Source: Curtobacterium sp. HSID17257 (GTDB lineage: Bacteria > Actinomycetota > Actinomycetes > Actinomycetales > Microbacteriaceae). Taken from it: 64,000 nucleotides of DNA. The translations under genes and the position numbers were made by a program. Below are positions 9,411 to 17,057 of this stretch, piece after piece; position 1 is the stretch's first letter; the number at the start of each line of letters is the position of its first letter. The stretch spans positions 1 to 64,000 of the forward strand of contig NZ_RBLU01000008.1 of NCBI RefSeq assembly GCF_003989515.1. Direction: 5' to 3'. The notes below the pieces were generated by a model. That model saw nothing but the letters and a program-made list of their open reading frames with translations, was not told where the DNA came from and did not search any database.

Positions 9411-9863
9411 CTAGGCCTGGACGTCGCCGCGCCAGCCCGGCTCGGTCGGGGCGTTCTCGACGCGCTCCTTGTAGTTCTGCAGGTCCTTCTTGACGGCGTG
9501 ACCGCCGACACCGACAGCGGAGCCGAGCTTCTCGAGGAGGCCGGTCGGCTCCCAGTCGATCTGCGCGGTGACCCGGGTCTCGGCGTCCGACAGCTTGTGG
9601 AACGTGACCACGCCGGCGTGCTCGACGTCGCCGTCCTTGACGGTCCACGCGACGCGCTCGTCCGGGTGCTGCTCGGTGATGACAGCGCGGAACTCGCGCT
9701 CCTGACCGGCGACCTTGACGGTCCAGTCGGTGGTCTTGTCGTCGACCTGGACGATCTTCTCGACCTCGTCGAGGAAGTGCGGGAACTCCTCGAACCGGGT
9801 CCACTGGTCGTAGGCCTGGCGGACGGGGACGTTGACGTCGACGGTCTCGATGATCTGGGGCAT
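9411..9863 (-). CDS. SRPBCC/START-fold protein (cyclase-dehydrase type)
   Basis: 150 residues. The pattern at the N-terminus (IIETVDVNVPVRQAYDQW then FPHFLDEVE) is typical of the polyketide-cyclase/Coq10-like START fold that binds hydrophobic ligands. No membrane segment is visible. ATG 9863 has a good Shine-Dalgarno sequence (aaggag) 6 nt upstream. Members of this family are often general stress proteins in actinobacteria, but this one gives no clear substrate. Upstream lies a 16-nt tandem repeat. Confidence 0.85.
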   Translation of the reverse strand: MPQIIETVDVNVPVRQAYDQWTRFEEFPHFLDEVEKIVQVDDKTTDWTVKVAGQEREFRAVITEQHPDERVAWTVKDGDVEHAGVVTFHKLSDAETRVTAQIDWEPTGLLEKLGSAVGVGGHAVKKDLQNYKERVENAPTEPGWRGDVQA

Positions 9864-9909
9864 GGTCGCTCCTTCGTTCGTCGTGCTGTTCGTGTTCGGG
9901 CTCTTCGTC

Positions 9910-9955
9910 TTCGTGACGCTCTGTGTTCGTGACGCTTCGTGTTCGTGACCGACGC
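9910..9955. repeat. 16-nt tandem repeat upstream of the SRPBCC gene
   Basis: Two near-identical units, ttcgtgacgctctgtg and ttcgtgacgcttcgtg, followed by a partial third (ttcgtgacc). They lie in the leader or promoter of the minus-strand gene at 9411-9863. Confidence 0.7.
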
Positions 9956-10020
9956 TAGGCCGGTCCGGCTGGAGGCCCTCCAGGGGCGGTGTCCCCCTGC
10001 TGCGCCGTATGCTCGACGGG

Positions 10021-10563
10021 ATGACTGGTCACGGCAAGCACGCGTTCGACGAGCGGGACGAGCACGGCATCCGGGTGCGTCCGGCCCTGGCCTCGGACGT
10101 GCCGCACATCCAGCGACTCATCGCGCCGTACGTCGACCGGCGCATCCTGCTCGGCAAGGAGAACGTCGCGCTCTACGGTTCGATCCAGCAGTTCCGGATC
10201 GCCGAGGGGCCCGACGGCGTGCCGATCGGCTGCGGCGCCCTCGCCGTGTTCTGGGACGACATCGCCGAGGTCCGGACCCTCGCGCTCGACGCCGACTGGA
10301 TCCACAAGCGGGTCGGGCACCGGATGCTCGAGGCGCTCGAGCACGATGCCCGCGAACTCGGCGTCGCGCGCATCTTCTGCCTGACGTTCGAGGTCGAGTT
10401 CTTCGCGAAGCACGGGTACCTGGAGATCGGCGAGCAGGTCGTACCGCCCGACGTGTACGCCGAACTCGTGCGGTCGTCGGACGAGGGGGTCGCGGAGTTC
10501 CTCGACCTCGCCCGTGTGAAGCCGAACACGCTCGGCAACACCCGCATGTTGAAGATCCTCTGA
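10021..10563 (+). CDS. argA: Amino-acid N-acetyltransferase (N-acetylglutamate synthase, Rv2747 type)
   Basis: 180-residue GNAT-fold protein. The blocks RPALASDVPHIQRLI, GCGALAVFWDDIAEVRT and LTFEVEFFAKHGY, and the tail FLDLARVKPNTLGNTRML, match the short stand-alone N-acetylglutamate synthase of mycobacteria, which starts arginine synthesis by acetylating glutamate with acetyl-CoA. ATG 10021 has TATGCT 7 nt upstream, fitting a leaderless transcript; ATG 10009 is in frame but would overlap that -10. Three tandem operator-like palindromes begin at its stop codon. Confidence 0.88.
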   Translation: MTGHGKHAFDERDEHGIRVRPALASDVPHIQRLIAPYVDRRILLGKENVALYGSIQQFRIAEGPDGVPIGCGALAVFWDDIAEVRTLALDADWIHKRVGHRMLEALEHDARELGVARIFCLTFEVEFFAKHGYLEIGEQVVPPDVYAELVRSSDEGVAEFLDLARVKPNTLGNTRMLKIL

Positions 10564-10641
10564 CCGCGGGTCAGCTGGGGATCGTCTGACCGCCGGTCAG
10601 CTGGGGACTGTCTGACCGCCGGTCAGCTGGGGATCGTCTGA
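10560..10641. repeat. Three tandem 26-bp units, each with an operator-like palindrome
   Basis: Units at 10560-10585, 10586-10611 and 10612-10637. Units two and three contain tgaccgccggtca, unit one tgaccgcgggtca; each is a 13-nt inverted repeat with a single or short centre. They run from the argA stop to about 55 bp upstream of the -10 of the next gene (TACCCT at 10694). They could be operators or a local tandem expansion. Confidence 0.75.
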
Positions 10642-10705
10642 CGCTTTCGGGGGTGGCGCGGCGTCGCTCCGCCGCGCAGCGGAGGGTTCGCCCTACCCTG
10701 TGCGC

Positions 10706-11383
10706 ATGTCGTCGTTCCGCCACCCCGTCGGACCCGAGTCGTCCCGTGTCTACTGGCGTCGTCGCGCGCTCGTCGCCGGCGTGCTGCTGCTCGTCGTCGT
10801 GGTGGTCGTGCTGATCGTGGTCGGTCGGGGGAGCGGGGCGTCGTCGGCGTCTGCGCCGGGGGCCTCCCCGTCGGCGTCCACCGGTGGTGGGGCCGAGGCC
10901 GCGTCTGCTCCCGCTGGTGACGGGTCCTCGCCAGCCCCGTCGGCGTCCGCTTCGGCGCCCGCTGCGGCATCCGGCGACGCGGCGACCTGCTCGAAGGACC
11001 AGATCGAGCTCACGCCGGTCGTCGACAAGAGCACCTACGGGCCGACCGAGGACCCCCAGATCGCGATGTCGATCAAGAACACCGGCTCCGACGCGTGCCA
11101 CATGGACCTCGGTTCGGCGCAGCAGGCACTGACGATCAGCTCCGGCGAGGAGCAGTACTGGTCGTCGAAGGACTGCCAGACCGGCGGAACGAGCCAGGAC
11201 GTCACGATCAAGGCCGGGCAGCAGCTCACCACGCCGGCGATCGCCTGGGACCGCACGCGCTCGTCGACCACCACGTGCGACAGCGCGCGGCCGTCCGTTC
11301 CCGGTGGTGGCGCGAGCTACCACCTGCAGGTGGCCGTGGGGGACCTGGAGTCGAAGGAGTCGGCGCAGTTCGTGCTGAACTGA
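10706..11383 (+). CDS. Membrane-anchored protein with DUF4232-like domain
   Basis: 225 residues. A basic N-terminus (WRRR) precedes one strong membrane segment (LVAGVLLLVVVVVVLIVV). A low-complexity Ser/Ala/Pro/Gly linker follows (residues ~48-95), then a compact extracellular domain with four cysteines (TCSKD, DACHMD, KDCQTGG, TTCDS), likely two disulfides. The pattern resembles DUF4232-type beta domains of actinobacteria. ATG 10706 has TACCCT 6 nt upstream (leaderless). The role is unknown; a cell-surface binding protein is possible. Confidence 0.8.
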   Translation: MSSFRHPVGPESSRVYWRRRALVAGVLLLVVVVVVLIVVGRGSGASSASAPGASPSASTGGGAEAASAPAGDGSSPAPSASASAPAAASGDAATCSKDQIELTPVVDKSTYGPTEDPQIAMSIKNTGSDACHMDLGSAQQALTISSGEEQYWSSKDCQTGGTSQDVTIKAGQQLTTPAIAWDRTRSSTTTCDSARPSVPGGGASYHLQVAVGDLESKESAQFVLN

Positions 11384-11477
11384 GCGCGTCCCGCTGAGCG
11401 GCACGTGGCGCGCCCGGCGGTCATCCGCCCACCGCACTCCGCTGTGGGAGCGATCCACTCTGCGTCATGCTGACAGA

Positions 11478-11639
11478 GTGTCGGATCAGGGAATCGTGCA
11501 GGAGTCGGCCTACGAGCGCGACCGCGGCGTGGAGCCGGTGAGGATCGCGACGCTCAAGGGGCTGCGGAAGCGCGCCAAGCGTGGGCTGTTCGAGCCCGCC
11601 GGCGACACCATCTGGTCGGACGGCGTCCGCAGCGAGTAG
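11478..11639 (+). CDS. Small basic protein, 53 residues
   Basis: Frame from GTG 11478, with CATGCT 6 nt upstream as a leaderless-type -10. The middle is basic (LKGLRKRAKRG) and the tail has DTIWSDGVRSE. No known domain is visible. The gene lies alone between two oppositely placed small genes. Coding is plausible from composition and the promoter but is not proven. Confidence 0.5.
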   Translation: MSDQGIVQESAYERDRGVEPVRIATLKGLRKRAKRGLFEPAGDTIWSDGVRSE

Positions 11640-11678
11640 CGGGCGGGGCGTCAGTGCGGTCCGCCCTCGGGTCCGCTG

Positions 11679-11792
11679 CTACGCCTGTTCCTCGCCCGGT
11701 CCGGGTTCGAGTCCGGTCATGAAGTCGTCGAGGAACGTCTGCATGTCGAACGGCCGCGCGCTGTCTTCCGGTCCGTGGTGCGTGGAAGTCAT
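11679..11792 (-). CDS. Small protein, 37 residues, leaderless
   Basis: Frame from ATG 11792 on the minus strand. A promoter fits well: TAGACA (11821-11826) and TACCGT (11799-11804) with a 16-bp spacer, and TACCGT lies 6 nt before the ATG. The peptide has DMQTFLDDFMTGLEP and ends GEEQA, acidic overall. No family is recognised. Confidence 0.5.
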   Translation of the reverse strand: MTSTHHGPEDSARPFDMQTFLDDFMTGLEPGPGEEQA

Positions 11793-11892
11793 GCGTCAAC
11801 GGTACGTCACATCACTAGGTTGTCTAGCGACCTGTCCGGAAGCGGCGTTTCCGGTCCTGGCGTCGTCCGAGAGCGGCGCGGCCCGGACATGC

Positions 11893-11928
11893 GAACGGGC
11901 CCGCCGTCCGAAGACGACGAGCCCGTTC
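11893..11928 (-). terminator. Hairpin after cspA
   Basis: gaacgggc pairs with gcccgttc across a 20-nt loop, just beyond the cspA stop. The loop is large and no T-run is clear, so strength is uncertain. Confidence 0.45.
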
Positions 11929-11941
11929 CGAGCAGCTGAGG

Positions 11942-12148
11942 TCAGCCGATGACCGAGATGTTCTCGGCCTGCGGGCCCTTGCGGCCCTCAGTGATCTCGA
12001 ACTCCACCTTCTGGTTCTCCTCGAGCGACTTGTAGCCGTTGCCAGCGATCGCGGAGAAGTGCGCGAAGACGTCGGCGCTGCCGTCGTCCGGAGCGATGAA
12101 GCCGAAGCCCTTTTCGTTGTTGAACCACTTGACGGTGCCAGTTGCCAT
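11942..12148 (-). CDS. cspA: Cold shock protein, CspA family
   Basis: 68 residues, the whole cold-shock OB fold. RNP1 is seen as KGFGFIAPD and RNP2 as DVFAHFSAI. These proteins bind single-stranded RNA and DNA and act as RNA chaperones. Shine-Dalgarno aagga lies upstream of the ATG. The gene has a long AT-richer leader, as cold-shock genes often do. Confidence 0.97.
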   Translation of the reverse strand: MATGTVKWFNNEKGFGFIAPDDGSADVFAHFSAIAGNGYKSLEENQKVEFEITEGRKGPQAENISVIG

Positions 12149-12457
12149 GATGGCGTTTCCTTAACTTTCTTGCCAGGCCACGATCGTTGCCTGTCTTGCG
12201 AGACGGCTCTTGCTGCCGCCGATCCACCGACGGTTGTCGTCAGATCAGTGCGTCCCGCGGGCATGGGCCGGTGGGACGGGTTCGGGGCCAGGCGACCTGG
12301 GAAGATCAGTGACCGATGGCGCTCGAAGGTGCAGAGCACCGGAAGAACGATGGACTCCCGCCGGAGCGGTTGGTACCAACCTACCGTGCTGCGGCCGCAA
12401 TGGAAGAGGCAGCGCCCACTTCTGTGGACGATCGAGGGTTTCGTTACGCTCGCGGTC
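12149..12457. promoter_or_regulatory. Divergent control region of cspA and the VanZ-RDD gene
   Basis: 309 bp without a gene. The part next to cspA is its likely 5' leader. A perfect 14-bp palindrome ggttggtaccaacc lies at 12368-12381, roughly mid-way, and may be an operator. TACGCT at 12445-12450 is 7 nt before the VanZ-RDD start, a leaderless-type -10. Confidence 0.55.
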
Positions 12458-13567
12458 ATGGGGACCGTGCTGCCGGGAGTGATCGCGTTCGTCGTCGGGA
12501 CCGCCCTCGCGGTGGCGGCACTGGTGCCCTGGGTGGCGCTGCAGTACCGCCGTCACGGGGCGTTCGGGTTCCGCCGGAGCCTGCTCGCGTTCGGCACCCT
12601 GGTCTACGCGCTCGCGCTCGTCTCCTACACGCTCCTGCCCCTGCCCGACGACGTCTCGGCGCTCTGCCCGGGTCCGTCGCCCCAGCTCGTGCCGTTCACG
12701 TTCCTGCAGGACATCGCGAAGGAGGGCGGCCTGACGGGTCCCCGGTCGTTGTTCGCCAACCCGGCCGCGGCGCAGGTGCTGTTCAACGTCATCCTCTTCA
12801 TGCCGTTGGGCGCGCTCGTCCGGCACGCGGTCCTGCGCCGGCGCTGGCTCGCGGGGCTCCTGCTCGGCACCGTCGTGGGCTTCGGTGTGTCGCTCCTCGT
12901 CGAGTGCACGCAGCTGACCGGGGACTGGTTCCTCTACCCGTGCGCATACCGGCTGTTCGACGTCGACGACCTGCTGGCGAACACCGCGGGAGCGCTGCTG
13001 GGCACCCTGGCGGCCCCGCTGGTCGCGCTGCTCGCCGGCTCGGACCGGACGACGGACGCATCGGCGCCGCGCCCGGTGACGCTGCTCCGTCGAGCGTTCG
13101 GGATGTTCGCCGACCTGCTCGCGATCGTGTTCACCGGCGGTCTGCTGACCTCGGGCACCGCGATCACGCTGGCCCTGCTCGAGGTCGACGAGCGGTCGAC
13201 GCCCGCGGTCGCGCTGCTCACCGTCTGTGCGCTCCTCGCCCCGGTGGGTCAACTGGCGATCGTCCTCGCCTCGGGACGCACCCTCGGTGAGCACGTTGTG
13301 CGGTTGCGGCCGGTCCCGCGGCCGGGAGCGGGACGGCGTGTCGTCCGCTGGGCCCTCGGTTCCGGCGGGTGGGCGTTCTGCAACGCGGTGGACTTCCCCC
13401 TGTCGGGCCTCCTGGCCCTGGTGCTCGTCGTGGCTGCGCTGGTCGGGCTCCTCGCGACGCGCGACCGACGCGGCTTCGCGAACGCCGTCGCCGGCCTCGG
13501 TGTCGAGGACGACCGCGTCCCCGCAGCCACGTCCGGTCGCCCGACGCAGGAAGATCTGGTGGACTAG
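12458..13567 (+). CDS. VanZ-like membrane protein fused to RDD domain
   Basis: 369 residues, multi-pass. The N-terminal half shows the VanZ pattern: FNVILFMPLGALV, then VECTQLTGDW, then FDVDDLLANTAGALLG. The C-terminal half begins RRAFGMFADLLAIVF and contains GRTLGEHVVRLRP, the pattern of RDD membrane domains. VanZ relatives affect glycopeptide tolerance or surface lipids, and RDD proteins are linked to ion or membrane stress; neither role is proven. The start at ATG 12458 is set by TACGCT 7 nt upstream. It is followed 5 nt later by an SseB-like gene, likely one operon. Confidence 0.85.
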   Translation: MGTVLPGVIAFVVGTALAVAALVPWVALQYRRHGAFGFRRSLLAFGTLVYALALVSYTLLPLPDDVSALCPGPSPQLVPFTFLQDIAKEGGLTGPRSLFANPAAAQVLFNVILFMPLGALVRHAVLRRRWLAGLLLGTVVGFGVSLLVECTQLTGDWFLYPCAYRLFDVDDLLANTAGALLGTLAAPLVALLAGSDRTTDASAPRPVTLLRRAFGMFADLLAIVFTGGLLTSGTAITLALLEVDERSTPAVALLTVCALLAPVGQLAIVLASGRTLGEHVVRLRPVPRPGAGRRVVRWALGSGGWAFCNAVDFPLSGLLALVLVVAALVGLLATRDRRGFANAVAGLGVEDDRVPAATSGRPTQEDLVD

Positions 13568-13572
13568 GGGCG

Positions 13573-13956
13573 ATGGCAGACAAGGAACAGCGCTTCCGGA
13601 GCGAGCAGCTCGAGGAGGCCCTCGCGAAGCAGGACGTGGCCGCGGTCGCGTTCGCCCTGCGCAACGACATCGTGATCGTCCCGCGGCTCGTCACCGGCAA
13701 GAAGGACATGCAGGTCCGCGTCTTCGGCCGCGAGGGCTCCGACAAGCGCATCCTGCTGCTCTTCTCGTCCGCCGACGCCTACACGGCGATGGTGCCGGAC
13801 GAGAAGATCCGGCAGGTCATGGTCTACGACGGGCCGAGGCTCGAGGAGTTCCTGGCGGCACACCTCGACTCGCTCGAGGGCGTGTTCTTCGACATCGCCG
13901 GGCCCCACACCATGCAGGCTGCACCGTCGGACCTGCTCGCCGCGCTCCGCGCGTAG
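13573..13956 (+). CDS. SseB N-terminal-domain-like protein
   Basis: 127 residues, soluble. The layout (RSEQLEEALAKQDVAAV, then FGREGSDKRILLLFSSADAY, then a C-terminal PSDLLAALRA) is that of the SseB N-terminal domain found in many actinobacteria. The enzymatic role is unknown. ATG 13573 lies 5 nt after the VanZ-RDD stop, so translation is probably coupled. Confidence 0.75.
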   Translation: MADKEQRFRSEQLEEALAKQDVAAVAFALRNDIVIVPRLVTGKKDMQVRVFGREGSDKRILLLFSSADAYTAMVPDEKIRQVMVYDGPRLEEFLAAHLDSLEGVFFDIAGPHTMQAAPSDLLAALRA

Positions 13957-14059
13957 CCGTCGATCAAGGCGGTCGTCCGCCCGCTGCTCCGGCCTGGAGG
14001 CGCTGGTCGCCTCCGCCGTACCGCGCACCGTCACCGGTGGTCGGGTTCGTGGTCGTGGG

Positions 14060-15421
14060 TCAGAACGCGCGGTCGAGCTCGCGTTCGCGGACCGATTGCG
14101 TCAGCGAGAACGCGACGCGCAGCGCCTCGCGCAGGTGTTCGGTATCCGCGCCGAGCACGGTCGTGAACCCGAGCCGGGAGGCCTCGTTCGCCCGCTGCTT
14201 CGCGCCCGTCGCCGGACGGATCTCGCCCGCCAGGCTGATCTCGCCCACCGCCGCGAGCGTGTGCGGGTACGGCCGGTCGCGTGCAGCGCTCGCCAGGGCC
14301 AGCGCGATCGCCAGGTCGGCGCCCGGCTCGGTGAGCTTCATCCCGCCGACCGTCGAGACGTAGACGTCCGCGTCGGAGAGCTTCAGGCCGGCGCGGCGTT
14401 CGAGCACGGCGAGCAGCATCGCCACGCGTGACGCGTCGACGCCGTTGACCACGCGGCGCGGCTGCGGCGCCGAGCTCGGCACGACGAGCGCCTGCACCTC
14501 GACCGGGAGCGCGCGGCGTCCCTCGAGCGCGACCGTCACGCACGTGCCGGAGACCGGGGTGCCGTTCCGCGACATGAAGAGGCCGCTCGGGTCGGGGACC
14601 TCGTGGATGCCGTCGCCGGCCATGTCGAAGCAGCCGACCTCGTCCGTCGGGCCGAAGCGGTTCTTGAGGGCGCGGACGAAGCGGAGCGCGGTCTGCCGGT
14701 CGCCCTCGAAGTGGCACACGACGTCGACCAGGTGCTCGAGCAGTCGCGGACCGGCGATCGAGCCGTCCTTCGTGACGTGGCCGACGATGAGGACCGGGAG
14801 TGACCGCTCCTTCGCCACCCGGATCAGGGTGGAGGCGACCTCGCGCACCTGCGACGTGCCGCCGGCGATGCCGTCCACCGTGCTCGACGAGATCGTCTGG
14901 ACGGAGTCGGCGATCACCAGGTCGGGCTGCACCTGGTCGATCTGCCCGAGGATGACCCCGAGGTCGACCTCGCTCGCCAGGTAGAGCTGGTCGTGCATGG
15001 CGTTCGTGCGCTCGGCGCGGAGTCGGACCTGGTCCACGGATTCCTCGGCGCTGACGTAGAGGACCCGCTTGCCGGTCGCTGCCGCTCGCGAGGCGACCTC
15101 GAGCAGCAGCGTCGACTTGCCCACGCCCGGCTCGCCCGACAGCAGCACGGCGGCCCCGGGGACGATGCCGCCGCCGAGGACGCGGTCGAACTCGCCGATG
15201 CCGGACGTCCACCGCTGCACCCCGGTCCCACGGGCCTCGGTGATCGGTCGGGCGACCCTGGTGCCGGCGACCGAGACCGCCGCCGTGCCGCGCGAACTCG
15301 CAGCGGCCGCCGTCGTGTCCTCGACCGTGCCCCACGCCTGGCACTCACCGCAGCGGCCGACCCACTTGATGCTGGTCCACCCGCACTCGGTGCAGCGGTA
15401 GAGGGACTGGGTGCGCGCCAT
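14060..15421 (-). CDS. radA: DNA repair protein RadA/Sms
   Basis: 453 residues, full length. An N-terminal four-cysteine zinc finger (CTEC and CGEC), a RecA-like ATPase with Walker A GEPGVGKST, the RadA signature LKNRFGPTDEVG, and a Lon-protease-like C-terminal domain are all visible. RadA promotes branch migration in recombination. It starts 9 nt after the SGNH gene stop and is the second gene of that pair. Confidence 0.97.
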   Translation of the reverse strand: MARTQSLYRCTECGWTSIKWVGRCGECQAWGTVEDTTAAAASSRGTAAVSVAGTRVARPITEARGTGVQRWTSGIGEFDRVLGGGIVPGAAVLLSGEPGVGKSTLLLEVASRAAATGKRVLYVSAEESVDQVRLRAERTNAMHDQLYLASEVDLGVILGQIDQVQPDLVIADSVQTISSSTVDGIAGGTSQVREVASTLIRVAKERSLPVLIVGHVTKDGSIAGPRLLEHLVDVVCHFEGDRQTALRFVRALKNRFGPTDEVGCFDMAGDGIHEVPDPSGLFMSRNGTPVSGTCVTVALEGRRALPVEVQALVVPSSAPQPRRVVNGVDASRVAMLLAVLERRAGLKLSDADVYVSTVGGMKLTEPGADLAIALALASAARDRPYPHTLAAVGEISLAGEIRPATGAKQRANEASRLGFTTVLGADTEHLREALRVAFSLTQSVRERELDRAF

Positions 15422-15430
15422 GGCTCGAGG

Positions 15431-16450
15431 CTAGAGCGCTCCGCCGACACCGCGGTGCCGTGGCGCATGCCCGTCTCGTGCGTCGTCCTGGTCGTGCTGG
15501 GGCGTCTGGTCCTGGCTGCGAGCCTGCTCCGGCAGCGGGATCCCGCCCGTCATCCGTTGGCGCAGCCGCTCCACACGGCCAGGGCGGTCGCCGTGGTCGA
15601 GCTCGGCTGCGTGCTCGACGTCCTGTTCGGCACGGGCAGTCGCGACGGCGCCGGCCTCACGCCCGAGGTCCTCGGCCTCTCGCGCGGACAGGTAGTGCCG
15701 GATCGCCGCGACGGTGTCGACCCGCGCATCGACGGCGGGCTCGAAGGCGCTCGCCCAGATCTCGTAGCCGCGGTCGTTCGGGTGGAACAGGTCGCCGTAG
15801 CTGTTGAAGAAGGTCCGACGGAGCCCCACGCGCTTCGTGATGACGTGGAGCGGCGCCACGGTCAGTCCGAGTTCGGCGGCGACGCGGTGCACGATCTCGT
15901 TCGCCACAGCGACCTTGCGCTCCCGATCGGGCACGAACATGCAGGGCAGCTCGGCGACGATCGCGTGCGACGGCACGGCGCTGTAGATCGCTCGGAGGTT
16001 CCGTTCGAACTTGTCCGGGTGGAAGTCCGCGATGTCGTTCGCCCCGATCGAGACCGTGCAGATGTCCGGCGAGTACTGCCGCAGCTTCGGGAGCTGGTCG
16101 TGCTTCGCACCCCACGTCGTCGCACCCGAGACGCTGAGGTTCACGACGCGCACCGACATGCGCGAGCGGTGCCGGACGCGACGAGCCAGGAGTCCGACGT
16201 ACCCGCGCCCCGGAGCCGTCGCGCCGACGCCCTGCGCCGCGGAGTCGCCGATCGCGAGGTACGTCAGCTGACCCTCGTGCTGCAGGCGCTCGCGCCACCA
16301 GTCGGCGTGGACGGGCAGCATGTCGACCACGCGCTGGGAAGCGGCTCGCTGCCCCCGGATCCCCGCGCGGGCGCCGAACGCGCCGCCACCCACGACGGCG
16401 AGCCCGCCGATGACGGAGGTGAGCAGGGCGACGAGGGTGCGGGTCTTCAT
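15431..16450 (-). CDS. SGNH/GDSL-type hydrolase, membrane-anchored or secreted
   Basis: 339 residues. A hydrophobic N-terminal stretch (about residues 6-28) suggests export or anchoring. The SGNH blocks are present: GDSAAQG (Ser nucleophile), the GAND block, and DLFHPNDRGY with the catalytic Asp and His. The last ~55 residues are a very polar tail, rich in Asp, Arg and Gln, and probably disordered. ATG 16450 has TACGGT 7 nt upstream (16458-16463), a leaderless start. Likely a lipase or carbohydrate esterase; the substrate is unknown. Confidence 0.85.
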   Translation of the reverse strand: MKTRTLVALLTSVIGGLAVVGGGAFGARAGIRGQRAASQRVVDMLPVHADWWRERLQHEGQLTYLAIGDSAAQGVGATAPGRGYVGLLARRVRHRSRMSVRVVNLSVSGATTWGAKHDQLPKLRQYSPDICTVSIGANDIADFHPDKFERNLRAIYSAVPSHAIVAELPCMFVPDRERKVAVANEIVHRVAAELGLTVAPLHVITKRVGLRRTFFNSYGDLFHPNDRGYEIWASAFEPAVDARVDTVAAIRHYLSAREAEDLGREAGAVATARAEQDVEHAAELDHGDRPGRVERLRQRMTGGIPLPEQARSQDQTPQHDQDDARDGHAPRHRGVGGAL

Positions 16451-16591
16451 GCCGGAGACCGTACGCGCGCTCGCTGCCGCCGGGCTCTGCCGAGACCGAC
16501 CCGTGGACGACGGGCGGGACGACGTCGGCTGTGCAGGGGAGTCGACCCGCGGTGGTCGTGAGCACTGCCGCGATCGTGTAAACTCTCTCCC

Positions 16592-16681
16592 GGTACCGTG
16601 TCCGAGCGGCCGAAGGATCATGTCTCGAAAACATGTGTGGGGGCAACTCCACCGTGGGTTCAAATCCCACCGGTACCGCCA
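16592..16681 (+). tRNA. tRNA-Ser (anticodon CGA), CCA encoded
   Basis: The acceptor arms ggtaccg and cggtacc pair, the discriminator is g, and CCA is encoded. There is a long variable arm typical of serine, a T arm with gggttcaaatccc, and anticodon CGA at 16626-16628. The RiPP cluster begins shortly downstream. Confidence 0.97.
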
Positions 16682-16682
16682 C

Positions 16683-16710
16683 AGAGAACCCCGCTTCGGC
16701 GGGGTTCTCT
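16683..16710 (+). terminator. Strong terminator after tRNA-Ser
   Basis: A 12-bp perfect stem (agagaaccccgc) closed by a ttcg tetraloop, followed by tcgttt. Confidence 0.9.
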
Positions 16711-16828
16711 TCGTTTCCGGCGGATGACTCCGCGAGCAGCGCGCGGCACGCACCGAGTCGGCAGCGTCGATCCGTGACACTGCCTCGTCCGCGCGTTCCG
16801 GCCCTGAACGTCCCCCGTCGTGTCCCCC

Positions 16829-16998
16829 GGAATGCCGTCAGTATTCCCCTCGGAATTGTTCGGTGAAGCATTCCTGCAGACGCAGGCCACCAGCCCTCGC
16901 CCGAGCGGTGCAATGCAGCAAGGGGTTGCGAGATCGCAATTAGTTCCGCTACCGTACGAGCGACCGGGTTCTTGGGGGGCTAGCGGTCAGACCGCTAG
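16829..16998 (+). promoter_or_regulatory. Control region of the RiPP cluster
   Basis: A promoter candidate is ttgcga (16926-16931) and taccgt (16950-16955) with an 18-bp spacer. The palindrome ttgcgagatcgcaa (16926-16939) overlaps the -35, and ctagcggt-cag-accgctag (16980-16998) lies just after the likely transcription start. Further upstream ggaat and attcc occur as two inverted pairs (16829-16847 and 16852-16874). The rest of 16711-17057 shows no gene. The winged-helix regulator encoded at the end of the cluster is a candidate to bind here. Confidence 0.6.
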
Positions 16999-17057
16999 TC
17001 GGCGCATCGTTGCGTTCACCCGAGAAGCTGTCATCCGCTGCGGTGAATCAGGGGCAC

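Noticed and set aside
10560..10641. CRISPR array
   Set aside because: Units are directly adjacent at 26 bp with no unique spacers and no cas genes; it is a tandem repeat.
16682..17057. Integrase or attachment site of a mobile island next to tRNA-Ser
   Set aside because: I found no integrase gene and no copy of the tRNA 3' end near the far end of the cluster.
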